DNA of 14,232 bases, taken from the NCBI GenBank assembly GCA_021826655.1, contig JAKAZC010000036.1, positions 1-14,232 of the forward strand. The letters are read 5' to 3'. The notes beneath the pieces were generated by a model. The model was not told the origin of the DNA, did no database searches, and saw only the letters and a list, made by a program, of their open reading frames with translations. Numbering within the stretch: position 1 is the first letter of the stretch; every line of letters begins with the position of its first letter. This stretch comes from Actinomycetes bacterium. GTDB lineage: Bacteria > Actinomycetota > Acidimicrobiia > Acidimicrobiales > RAAP-2. Both the position numbers and the translations under genes were made by a program. Positions 6,196 to 12,947 of the stretch are shown in pieces.

Positions 6196-7416
6196 TCAGA
6201 AGTTGCGGGTGCCGTCCAGATCGATCAGCGCGTTGGTCGGCAGGGCCGGCACCTCGATGTCCGGCACGGGATACGCGAATTCGGCGAACTTCGGGCGGGC
6301 GTTGGCCCGGTAGCGGGTGGTCGAGTGCACCGGGTCCTTGTCGAACTCGGGGATCACCTTCGAGCCGAAGACCTCGAGCATCTCGAGGACCTCCTCGTGC
6401 GACACGGAGTCCGACGGCAGCCCGAAGACCAGCTGGTCGGCACCCACCTCCTGGTAGCGGGCGAGCTGCTCGGCCACCTCGTCGGGCTCGCCGCAGAGCA
6501 GCCACCCACCGTCGATCAGGCGGTCGAGGTTCTCCTCGTCGCCCACGCCCATGATGGTCTCCGGCCACGTGGGGGCGTAGTCCGGCTTGGGGATGGTGTC
6601 GTGGTAGAGGCAGACCATCGAGTAGAGGTAGCCGCGGCACTGGCGCAGGGCGATCTCGCGCGCCCGCTTGCGGTCCGGGAGGCAGATCACCGCGTTGGTG
6701 ATCATGACGTTGTCGTTGGCGAACTGCCCGATCGGTTCGGTGCAGTTGGCGATGCCCTCCTTGTACGAGTCGATGCGACCCTTCAGGGAGTACACCGGCT
6801 CGAAGTTGAAGGCGATGGCGCCGATGCCCATCTCGCCCGCCGTGGTGAAGGTCCCCGGATTGCCGCAGGCGACCCAGATCGGCGGATGGCCCGTGCCGTA
6901 GGGCTTGGGGAGGATGTTGTGGGGGGTGGGCACGGTGAAGTGCTCGCCCTCGAACTGGTAGTCCCGCTGTTCCCACATCCGAGGGACCTCGCGCACCACC
7001 TCGTTCCACTCGGGTTTGGTCGAGTCCTTGTCGAGGATGTTGAAGCTGGCCATCTCATGACTGCCGGCACCGCGACCGGTGCCCCACTCGAACCGGTTGT
7101 TGGTGAGGTGGTCCATCATCGCGGCGCGCTCCGCGTAGCGGACCGGGTGCTCCTTGCGGGGCGACAGGCTGTTGATGGCGGTCCCGATGTGGATCCGCTC
7201 GGTCCGGGAGGCCACATAGCCCATGACCGGTTCGGGCGCCGACATGTGCGAGTACTCGGTCAGACCGTGGTGCTCACCGAACCAGGCGTACTTCCAGTTG
7301 TGGCGGTCGGCGGCCACGGCGAACTCGATCTCGCGCTCGAGCATGAGGTGCTCGGCGTCGGTGTCACGGGATGCGGGCCCCGGGAGGTAGCCGTTGATGA
7401 AGACTCCGAACTCCAT
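6196..7416 (-). CDS. Luciferase-like (LLM class) flavin-dependent monooxygenase
   Basis: The 406-residue protein has the bacterial luciferase/F420 oxidoreductase TIM-barrel signature: EFGVFINGYLPG at the N-terminus, EREIEFAVAADRHNWKYAWFGEHH (E48-H49-H50), VASRTERIHIGTAI (about 68-81), HPVRYAERAAMMDHLTNNR (90-108) and GTGRGAGSHE (112-121). It would use reduced FMN or F420 supplied by another protein; the cofactor and substrate cannot be told from the sequence. The C-terminal 40 or so residues (from NARPKFAEF) extend beyond the core barrel. Members of this superfamily occur in the mycobacterial cholesterol gene region, which fits the KstR-like operator upstream. The ATG at 7416 has AGGAG 8 nt upstream. 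It is divergent from the second acyl-CoA synthetase and convergent with the isochorismatase-like gene. Confidence 0.9.
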   Translation of the reverse strand: MEFGVFINGYLPGPASRDTDAEHLMLEREIEFAVAADRHNWKYAWFGEHHGLTEYSHMSAPEPVMGYVASRTERIHIGTAINSLSPRKEHPVRYAERAAMMDHLTNNRFEWGTGRGAGSHEMASFNILDKDSTKPEWNEVVREVPRMWEQRDYQFEGEHFTVPTPHNILPKPYGTGHPPIWVACGNPGTFTTAGEMGIGAIAFNFEPVYSLKGRIDSYKEGIANCTEPIGQFANDNVMITNAVICLPDRKRAREIALRQCRGYLYSMVCLYHDTIPKPDYAPTWPETIMGVGDEENLDRLIDGGWLLCGEPDEVAEQLARYQEVGADQLVFGLPSDSVSHEEVLEMLEVFGSKVIPEFDKDPVHSTTRYRANARPKFAEFAYPVPDIEVPALPTNALIDLDGTRNF

Positions 7417-7425
7417 TTCTGGGGC

Positions 7426-7434
7426 TCCTCTCTC
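7426..7434 (-). promoter_or_regulatory. Ribosome binding site of the LLM monooxygenase
   Basis: GAGAGGAG-type sequence on the minus strand, with AGGAG ending 8 nt before the ATG at 7416, supports that start. Confidence 0.6.
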
Positions 7435-7473
7435 ACGTCACGAACGTGTCCAGAACGGTAACAGCAGGCCCCC

Positions 7474-7482
7474 ATTATTGCA
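7474..7482 (-). promoter_or_regulatory. Extended -10 promoter of the LLM monooxygenase gene
   Basis: On the minus strand TGC-AATAAT (7482 to 7474) fits an extended -10 (TGN plus TATAAT with one mismatch). The predicted transcription start is near 7467, giving a leader of about 50 nt. The TGC part overlaps the KstR-like operator at 7479-7492. Confidence 0.45.
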
Positions 7483-7492
7483 ACGTGTTCCA
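7479..7492. promoter_or_regulatory. KstR-like operator in the monooxygenase/acyl-CoA synthetase divergon
   Basis: TGCAACGTGTTCCA matches every defined position of the KstR palindrome TNNAACNNGTTNNA (T, AAC, GTT, A). It sits in the 167-bp divergent region, overlaps the extended -10 of the leftward gene and is 91 nt upstream of the rightward start codon. This implies control by a TetR regulator of the KstR type; the regulator itself is not in the window. The consensus is prior knowledge and binding is inferred. Confidence 0.6.
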
Positions 7493-7573
7493 GATTTGTG
7501 CCTGGCTCCGACACCGGCAACGATGGCGTCGGAGCCCGGCGCGCCGAACAGGGGACTCGCCGGCCGAACACAC

Positions 7574-7580
7574 AGGGGGA
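7574..7580 (+). promoter_or_regulatory. Ribosome binding site that decides a TTG start
   Basis: AGGGGGA ends 3 nt before TTG at 7584. It is the only good ribosome binding site ahead of the conserved N-terminus of the second acyl-CoA synthetase, whereas the upstream 46 in-frame codons look non-coding (many Arg, no family similarity). Confidence 0.5.
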
Positions 7581-7583
7581 CCG

Positions 7584-9245
7584 TTGGACACGATCGAGCA
7601 GCTGATCCGCGACCGCGCAGGCGACACCCGGGTCGGCCTGGCCTTCGCCGACCGCACCTGGACCCACGCCGAGGTCGTGCAGGCGCAGTCAGACCGGGCC
7701 GCGCTGCTGCTGTCGCTCCGGCGGCCGGGACCGTTCCACGTCGCCCTGCTCCTGGACAACGTGCCGGAATTCGTGTTCTGGATGGGTGGCGCCGCGCTGG
7801 CCGGCGCGGTCGTCGTAGGCGGCAATCCGACCCACCGCGGCGAGGAACTGGCCCGCGATCTGTCCCACACCGAGTGCCAGCTCCTCGTCACCAGTCCCAC
7901 CTACCGCGTCCTGGTCGACGGACACGACCTCGGTCCGGCGCTCCCCCCGGACCGGGTCCTGGTGGTCGACGACGCCTCGGGCGACACCGACCCGTCCACC
8001 CCGTACGGCGCGCTGCTGGTGGCGCTCGCGGGCAGTCCCCTGCCCGACCGCGATGCGATCGGCGTGACCGAGGAGAGCCTCGGGTACCTGCTGTTCACCT
8101 CGGGGACGTCGGGGGCGCCCAAGGCCTGCCTGTGCAGCCAGGGCCGCCTGGCGCGCATCGGTTCGATCGTGGCCCAGATGTTCGAGCTCACCGGGGACGA
8201 CACCTGCTACCTCGCCATGCCCCTCTTCCATTCGAACGCACTGATGGCCGGCTGGGCGCCCGCACTGGCCGCCGGGTCCACGGCCGCACTGCGCGACCGG
8301 TTCAGCGCCTCCCAGTTCCTCGTCGACGTCCGGCGCTACGGGGCGACCTACTTCAATTACGTCGGCAAGCCCCTGTCGTACGTCCTGGCCACACCCGAGC
8401 ACCCCGACGACGCCGACAACACCCTGCGCCGCTGCTTCGGCAACGAGGCGGCCGAGGCCGACGTCGCCCGGTTCGCCGAGCGGTTCGGCTGCACCGTGCA
8501 GGATGCCTACGGCTCGACCGAGGGTGGCGCCGCCGTCCAGCGGACGCCGGACACCCCGCGGGGCGCGCTCGGGCGGGCACTGCCCGGCACCAAGGTGGTG
8601 GACCCCGACACCGGGGAGGAGTGCCCCCGGGCCGAGTTCGACGCGCAGGGACGGCTCCTCAACGCCGAGGCGGCCATCGGCGAACTTGTCAGTGAGACCG
8701 GCGGAACCGGATTCGAGGGCTACTGGCGCAACGCCGATGCGGAACGTGCCCGACTCAAGAACGGCTGGTACTGGACCGGCGACCTCGGCTACCGGGACGC
8801 CGACGACTTCTTCTACTTCGGCGGCCGCGACTACGACTGGCTGCGGGTCGACGGGGAGAACTTCGCCGCCGCTCCCGTCGAGGGCATCCTCCAGCGACAC
8901 CCGGACGTGGTGCTCGCCTCGGTCTACGCGGTGCCCGACACCGTCGTCGGAGACCAGGTGATGGCCACACTGCTGCTCCACGAGGCGCGCTCCTTCGACG
9001 CCGCGGGCTTCGCCGGGTTCCTGTCCGGGGAGGAGGACCTCGGGACCAAATGGGCGCCCCGGTACGTGCGGGTGACCGACTCGCTGCCGGTGACCGCCAC
9101 CACCAAGGTCCTGAAGCGGGTCCTGCGCAACGAGGGATGGCACTGCGAGGAGCCGGTGTGGTGGCGCCCCGAAAAGGACGGTCCCTATCGCCGACTCGAG
9201 CCCTCCGACATCGCGGAGCTCGACCGGATGATCGCGGAGCGCTGA
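7584..9245 (+). CDS. FATP/FadD17-like acyl-CoA synthetase
   Basis: Starting at TTG 7584 the protein has 553 residues of an AMP-binding ligase. Motifs: FTSGTSGAPKA at 171-181 (P-loop), YGSTEGG at 309-315, TGDLGY at 398-403 and GGRDYDWLRVDGENF at about 413-427 (hinge). The catalytic lysine is probably in ATTKVLKR (about K508). The Arg-Asp-Tyr-Asp-Trp hinge and the VEGILQRHPDVVLASVYAVPD stretch are typical of the very-long-chain acyl-CoA synthetase/FATP branch, which includes FadD17 and FadD6 of mycobacteria. It is clearly a different subfamily from the ligase at 3806. An in-frame ATG at 7446 would give 599 residues, but its extra N-terminus is arginine-rich, unlike the family, and crosses the operator. 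The leader is then about 90-100 nt. It is divergent from the LLM gene and probably shares the KstR-like operator. Confidence 0.88.
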   Translation: MDTIEQLIRDRAGDTRVGLAFADRTWTHAEVVQAQSDRAALLLSLRRPGPFHVALLLDNVPEFVFWMGGAALAGAVVVGGNPTHRGEELARDLSHTECQLLVTSPTYRVLVDGHDLGPALPPDRVLVVDDASGDTDPSTPYGALLVALAGSPLPDRDAIGVTEESLGYLLFTSGTSGAPKACLCSQGRLARIGSIVAQMFELTGDDTCYLAMPLFHSNALMAGWAPALAAGSTAALRDRFSASQFLVDVRRYGATYFNYVGKPLSYVLATPEHPDDADNTLRRCFGNEAAEADVARFAERFGCTVQDAYGSTEGGAAVQRTPDTPRGALGRALPGTKVVDPDTGEECPRAEFDAQGRLLNAEAAIGELVSETGGTGFEGYWRNADAERARLKNGWYWTGDLGYRDADDFFYFGGRDYDWLRVDGENFAAAPVEGILQRHPDVVLASVYAVPDTVVGDQVMATLLLHEARSFDAAGFAGFLSGEEDLGTKWAPRYVRVTDSLPVTATTKVLKRVLRNEGWHCEEPVWWRPEKDGPYRRLEPSDIAELDRMIAER

Positions 9246-9282
9246 ACCGGACAGGATGAGCGGTGGGGCGGTGCCGGGCGGA

Positions 9283-9301
9283 ACGGTGCCGGCCGCACCG
9301 T
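9283..9301 (+). terminator. Hairpin after the FATP/FadD17-like gene
   Basis: ACGGTGC (9283-9289) pairs perfectly with GCACCGT (9295-9301) around a 5-nt loop, 37 nt past the stop. No U tract follows. Confidence 0.45.
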
Positions 9302-9411
9302 GCGTGCACCGCCGTCGGCTACGCGGCGTAACGCTCGCGCACGGTCGGTGGACTACCGGAGGTGCCGACCACGCTCGCCGTCCGGGAGCCCGTACGCGCC
9401 GCGTCCCGGCC

Positions 9412-9417
9412 TAGGGT
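9412..9417 (+). promoter_or_regulatory. -10 box giving a probable leaderless sigma-factor transcript
   Basis: TAGGGT (TANNNT) ends 7 nt before the ATG at 9425, and no ribosome binding site lies between. I see no clear ECF-type GGAAC/CGT pair upstream, so autoregulation is not supported by what I can see. Confidence 0.35.
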
Positions 9418-9424
9418 GCAGGCC

Positions 9425-10030
9425 ATGGAGGTCACGGAGTCCGATCCGGCGCTGCTCGCCCGCCTCCGGGACGGCGACGAGTCGGCGTTCCTCGCCCTCG
9501 TGACCCGGTACAACGGATCACTGCTCCGGGTGGCCCGTACGTTCGTGCCCAGCGAGGCGGTGGCCGAGGAGGTCGTCCAGGACACCTGGATAGGTGTCGT
9601 CCGCGGTGTCGACCGGTTCGAGGGGCGTTCGTCGTTCCGGACCTGGCTCTTCCGCATCCTGGTCAACCGGGCCCGGACCGCCGGTGTCCGCGAGCGTCGC
9701 CACGATTCCTTCGATCCGACCGGTCCCGCCGTCGCACCCGACCGCTTCGCCCAGTCCGGGGCGTGGGCCGACCCGCCCACGCCGTGGGAGTCCGAGGTGG
9801 ACGACCGGCTGGTGGCCGCCACCTGGGGCCCGACACTGCGATCGGCATTGGACGACCTGCCCGGACGCCAGCGTGATGTCGTCGTCCTCCGGGACGTCGA
9901 AGGCCTCACCAGCGCGGACGTGTGTGACGTGCTGGGGATCAGCGAAGGCAATCAACGGGTGCTCCTCCACCGGGGACGGAGCCGACTGCGCACCGCCCTC
10001 GAGGCCGAGCTGGACGCGAGGGGACGCTGA
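9425..10030 (+). CDS. ECF-type (group 4) RNA polymerase sigma factor
   Basis: The 201-residue protein has the two sigma domains of ECF factors. Region 2 (about 20-92) includes FLALVTRYNGSLLRVA, EEVVQDTWIGVVRGVDRFEG and SSFRTWLFRILVNRAR. A Pro/Asp-rich linker spans about 95-125, and region 4 (about 138-195) includes ALDDLPGRQRDVVVLRDVEG and the helix-turn-helix VCDVLGISEGNQRVLLHRGRSRLR. There is no C-terminal extension. The ATG at 9425 was chosen over a GTG at 9362 because sigma similarity begins just after it and a -10 box lies immediately upstream. The stop TGA shares its A with the ATG of the zinc-finger gene, the usual sigma/anti-sigma arrangement. Its regulon cannot be deduced from this window. 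Confidence 0.92.
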   Translation: MEVTESDPALLARLRDGDESAFLALVTRYNGSLLRVARTFVPSEAVAEEVVQDTWIGVVRGVDRFEGRSSFRTWLFRILVNRARTAGVRERRHDSFDPTGPAVAPDRFAQSGAWADPPTPWESEVDDRLVAATWGPTLRSALDDLPGRQRDVVVLRDVEGLTSADVCDVLGISEGNQRVLLHRGRSRLRTALEAELDARGR

Positions 10031-10323
10031 TGCGGACGCAGCGACGCCATGACGACCTCGTCTGCCGGCAGGTCGTGGAGCTGGTGACCGACTATCTGGA
10101 AGGTGCACTCCCCCGACGGGACCGGAGGCGCTTCGAGTGGCACCTTCGCTCGTGCCCGAACTGCTCGGCCTACCTCGACCAGATGCGCGTGACCATCGCC
10201 GCCACGGGTCGGTTGACACCCGACGACCTGTCCACCGGGGCGCGCGAGGAGTTCATCGGGTTGTTCCGCGCCTGGTCCGGCGACCGCGGGTACCACGGAG
10301 GCGGCGCAGATCCACCGGCCTGA
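10030..10323 (+). CDS. Zinc-binding (ZAS) anti-sigma factor
   Basis: This 97-residue protein is a zf-HC2 type anti-sigma factor. It carries HLRSCPNC, i.e. H38-x3-C42-x2-C45, with a further Cys at position 12. The set C12/H38/C42/C45 has the same spacing as the zinc ligands C11/H37/C41/C44 of RsrA as I remember them. There is no transmembrane segment, so it should be a cytosolic regulator that sequesters the sigma factor encoded just upstream, possibly with redox release. The C-terminal half (from about 60) is short and ends in a Gly/Pro-rich tail. The start ATG overlaps the sigma stop by one base (TGATG), indicating translational coupling. Confidence 0.88.
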   Translation: MRTQRRHDDLVCRQVVELVTDYLEGALPRRDRRRFEWHLRSCPNCSAYLDQMRVTIAATGRLTPDDLSTGAREEFIGLFRAWSGDRGYHGGGADPPA

Positions 10324-10356
10324 AGCAGGTCCGACGGTAGCGGTGCGGCGGGCGGC

Positions 10357-11094
10357 TCAGACCGGAGCGGGCTCGAGATGCGGTTGGATGTCCTGCTTGG
10401 AGACCGAAAGGTGGACGACCATCCCGGTGACGGCGATCGTGAGGAGGATCGCCGTCCGGCCCTTGCCGAAACCGATGCCGCTCACCGGCGGAGACCTGCA
10501 CAGGTAGTCGGCGAACGACGCTCCGAGCGGCCGGTCAGGACGTAGGTCCACCAGAAGGCCCCGACCTCACCCGCGCCGAACCGGCTCCAGGCGACCCGGG
10601 GCATCAGGCCAGGACGGTGCAGACGATGCCCGACGACAGGTGGCCGAGGCCGAGCGCGGTCGCCGTGGAGTCGCCGACCGCGGCCCCCGGCGCGAATGTG
10701 GCCAACACCGTGGACCACCCGGAGAGCTCACGTCGCTGTGTGGTGACGCTGTGGATCGACAGCGTGCCCTCCGCGCGGTACCAGAGCACGAGGATCCCGG
10801 AGAGCACGACGCCCGAGATGATCGACGTGCCGGCATCGGGGATGCCGATCGTCTCCTGCACCGCGTCGGCCACGCCGCGGCCGAAGACGGCGATGGCATA
10901 GGCAGGAACCGGTAGGCCGCGGACGTATGGCGCCGGGAGTGGAGCTGCCAGGCCAGACCGATCGCGAACGGCCCGAGCTCGGCCGCCCCACCGACCACCA
11001 TGCTCCCCGGCGCCAGGTAGTCCGTGACCACCTCACCGCCGGCCGTCGTGCGGTTCCCGAGCACCCAGGACACGGCGGTCACCTCCGGCACCAT
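10357..11094 (-). pseudogene. Frameshifted COG4705/DUF347-type multi-pass membrane protein gene
   Basis: Read on the minus strand, recognisable family segments follow each other in order but in different frames. They are MVPEVTAVSWVLGNRTTAGGE from 11094, then YAIAVFGRGVADAVQETIG and LWYRAEGTLSIHSVTTQRRE in a second frame, then RFGAGEVGAFWWTYVLTG in a third, then RPLGASFADYL and GIGFGKGRTAILL in the last, ending at the stop 10359-10357. Each change behaves as a one-base deletion, near 10896, near 10608 and near 10530. The last is in a C/G-rich run. The second frame ends at TGA 10606-10604. Joined, the segments would make about 246 residues, close to the family size as I recall it. LWYRxEGTLSIHS and RPLGASFADYL are the strongest family signatures. 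The function of COG4705 proteins is not established. The true start is uncertain, since no ribosome binding site precedes 11094. Confidence 0.75.
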
Positions 11095-11266
11095 GGCCGC
11101 CGCGGGCTCACGGAAGACGCGTCGGAGGGTCGCGACCCTGCTGGCGCTCCTTGTCGACTCCGGTCCGGCCGCTCGGGTCCAGACGCATCCGCTCCGGGTG
11201 GCCAGTTCCGGGCCCCCGGGCGGGGTCAGGGGACGCGGATGCGCTACCCGCCACCGCGGGAGACCC
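11095..11266. other. Spacer without a recognisable gene
   Basis: Between the probable start of the decayed membrane-protein gene and the hairpin after the DUF4389 gene I see no family similarity in any frame. Open frames cross it only because of the high GC content. It may hold the remnant of the decayed gene's promoter and N-terminus. Confidence 0.4.
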
Positions 11267-11290
11267 GGCATCGCCGGGCCGGCGGATGCC
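11267..11290 (-). terminator. Hairpin after the DUF4389 gene
   Basis: GGCATC (11267-11272) pairs with GATGCC (11285-11290), and an inner GCCG/CGGC stem adds four pairs past a one-base bulge. It begins 18 nt downstream of the minus-strand stop at 11308. No U tract follows. Confidence 0.5.
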
Positions 11291-11307
11291 GCTCGGCGGT
11301 TGGCCGC

Positions 11308-12837
11308 TCAGCCGTTGGTCAGCGTGTCCATCAGGGCGATGTAGGTGCTGTCGAGGGCGCGGGAGGCGGCACCGAAGTCCGGTCCCGTCGAGATCGCCGC
11401 ATAGGACTGCGCGTCGGGAGCAGCGACGAGACTCTCCAGGAGCGCGTCGAGGTGGCGTGCCGCGGCCGTCGCCATGGTCGCCTCACCCTGTGCCGTCGAC
11501 GGGTACGTGATCTCGGACAGTGCCGACTGGTAACCCTGGACCGCCGTGGCGAAGTTGCCGTCCGCCGCCTGCAGGCACTGGAGCACGCTCGCCGTCGATG
11601 CGTTCGCGGGGCACGACTTCGTGGCCGCCACGAACGTCGAGGCCGGGGTCTGCAGGGCTTCGTACGCCGTCTGCGTCTCGGACGCGGCGATCGACGATTC
11701 GATCGCATGGGTGATGGACGCGGAGAACCTCACACTCGTGCTGACCACGGTCACATAGGCGACGGCGCCGACCGCTCCGAGCACGATGAGCACGATCGTC
11801 AGCGTCCGGGCCGCCCTGGTCAACAGCAGCGGCCAGACCCGGCCCGGGCCGGCTTCGAAGCCGCTCGGAGCCACCGGCGATGGGAACGGGGGAAGGGGTG
11901 GCGGTGGTAGCTGCAGGAGCGGCAGTCGTGGGACCGGCGCAGCGGGCACGCCGATCGGCCCGGGCGGGGACGGCGTGGAGGACGGGTACGCCGCTCCTGG
12001 GCACTCCGACGAGGGGAACGGAGGCACGGGAGCGGGCGGTACCCCGGGGGCCGGTGGGATCGACGTCCCCGGCGGTGCCGGGGGCGGAGGCGGCGGGACG
12101 ATCGGTGCGGACACACCCGGCGCGGCGTTCCATCCCGGCGTCGGCGCCGGTCCCCACGTGCCCACGGGTGGCGGCGGGGGCGGGGGCGAAGGGGGGGTGC
12201 CCGACACCGCCACCTCCACCGGGCTCCCGTCGGGCCGGGTGTCGCCCAGGACCCCGCCCGGGTACACGGACGTGACCATGGAGAAGAAGCCGGCCAGCCG
12301 GATCTGGTAGCGGAGGACCGCTGCGGAGGCCCCGAAGACGCTGTCCGGCATCCGTCCGTTCACGAGCGTCATGATCCAGAAGGCGAACGAGAGCATCTGC
12401 CAGCCGAATCCCAGCGTGATCGACACGGCGTACGCAGGGACGACGAGGACGACCCGGAAGAACACGGCGGCGCGGTTCAACCGGCCGGTCGTCACCGTCA
12501 GGTCGACGGGGTAGGTCGGGTCCGGGTCGAGGCTGAAGGGCGGGTACTCGTCGGTCATCAGGTACAGGTAGGCCTCGACCCGTGCGTACCACCGGAGGTA
12601 GCCGGTGAGGAACCTGGCGAACGACACCGGCAACCGACCGGTGAACAGTGCCGCGAACCATCCGAGGAACATCACCGCGCCTGCGCCGTACCCGACGACG
12701 CCGATCACGATCAGCTGCGGGAAGGCCAGGATCACGCGGAACGCCACCGTGGCCCGCCGCTGCGGCCGGGAGATCCCGAAGCGGATCTCGACCGGTGTCG
12801 AGACCTCCGCCGGCCGGCCCGGCCGTGCCATCGACAT
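11308..12837 (-). CDS. Double-DUF4389 membrane protein with proline-rich linker and extracytoplasmic C-terminal domain
   Basis: From ATG 12837 the protein has 509 residues. Two DUF4389-like units lie at about 26-105 and 112-195; each has an FR(V)IL(A/V)xP-type helix, a second hydrophobic helix with GRxP, and a downstream L-R-Y/W segment. The first ends with LMTDEYPPFSLD. Residues about 212-335 are an extreme Pro/Ala/Gly linker. A single transmembrane helix follows (about 341-367, LTIVLIVLGAVGAVAYVTVV), then a Ser/Thr/Ala-rich helical domain to 509 with only two cysteines (C409, C421) that could form a disulfide. The role is unknown; the layout suggests an envelope protein. The upstream ATG 12837 is preceded by GGAAGG about 10 nt away, and an ATG at 12831 is also possible. 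The gene is separated from the lipid-transfer gene by a hairpin and is probably transcribed alone. Confidence 0.85.
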   Translation of the reverse strand: MSMARPGRPAEVSTPVEIRFGISRPQRRATVAFRVILAFPQLIVIGVVGYGAGAVMFLGWFAALFTGRLPVSFARFLTGYLRWYARVEAYLYLMTDEYPPFSLDPDPTYPVDLTVTTGRLNRAAVFFRVVLVVPAYAVSITLGFGWQMLSFAFWIMTLVNGRMPDSVFGASAAVLRYQIRLAGFFSMVTSVYPGGVLGDTRPDGSPVEVAVSGTPPSPPPPPPPVGTWGPAPTPGWNAAPGVSAPIVPPPPPPAPPGTSIPPAPGVPPAPVPPFPSSECPGAAYPSSTPSPPGPIGVPAAPVPRLPLLQLPPPPLPPFPSPVAPSGFEAGPGRVWPLLLTRAARTLTIVLIVLGAVGAVAYVTVVSTSVRFSASITHAIESSIAASETQTAYEALQTPASTFVAATKSCPANASTASVLQCLQAADGNFATAVQGYQSALSEITYPSTAQGEATMATAAARHLDALLESLVAAPDAQSYAAISTGPDFGAASRALDSTYIALMDTLTNG

Positions 12838-12884
12838 CGCGTACCGCCCTTCCGCCCGCCGCACGCCCGTGCTCGGTTGGCGGC

Positions 12885-12893
12885 AGCGTACCA
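12885..12893 (-). promoter_or_regulatory. Possible extended -10 promoter of the DUF4389 gene
   Basis: TGGTACGCT on the minus strand fits TGN-TANNNT and would start transcription near 12878, leaving a 5' leader of about 40 nt that contains the GGAAGG ribosome binding site. No -35 match is evident. Confidence 0.3.
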
Positions 12894-12901
12894 ACGGCAC
12901 C

Positions 12902-12918
12902 GGTCCCACCCCGGGACC
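12902..12918 (-). terminator. Hairpin after the lipid-transfer protein gene
   Basis: GGTCCC (12902-12907) pairs perfectly with GGGACC (12913-12918) around a 5-nt loop, 29 nt downstream of the minus-strand stop at 12948. No U tract follows. Confidence 0.4.
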
Positions 12919-12947
12919 CGTCCTCCGGGCCGTAGCGGTTCAGGCGC

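Noticed and set aside
5351..7009. A 552-codon minus-strand open frame covering the isochorismatase-like gene and part of the LLM gene
   Set aside because: It runs out of frame across two real genes and through the tandem repeat, where it reads repeated low-complexity peptides.
7446..7583. Longer N-terminus of the second ligase from ATG 7446
   Set aside because: The extension is Arg-rich, overlaps the operator and promoter region, and is followed by a better ribosome binding site with TTG at 7584.
7689..9143. A 484-codon minus-strand open frame opposite the second ligase gene
   Set aside because: Same reason: antisense composition and no recognisable domain.
10927..11910. A 327-codon plus-strand open frame over the decayed membrane gene and the end of the DUF4389 gene
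   Set aside because: Arg/Gly-rich, no similarity, and opposite to recognisable coding sequence on the minus strand.
11786..12310. Plus-strand glycine-rich open frame resembling a PE_PGRS-like or structural protein
   Set aside because: It is the complement of the proline codons in the linker of the DUF4389 protein; CCN codons read as GGN on the other strand.
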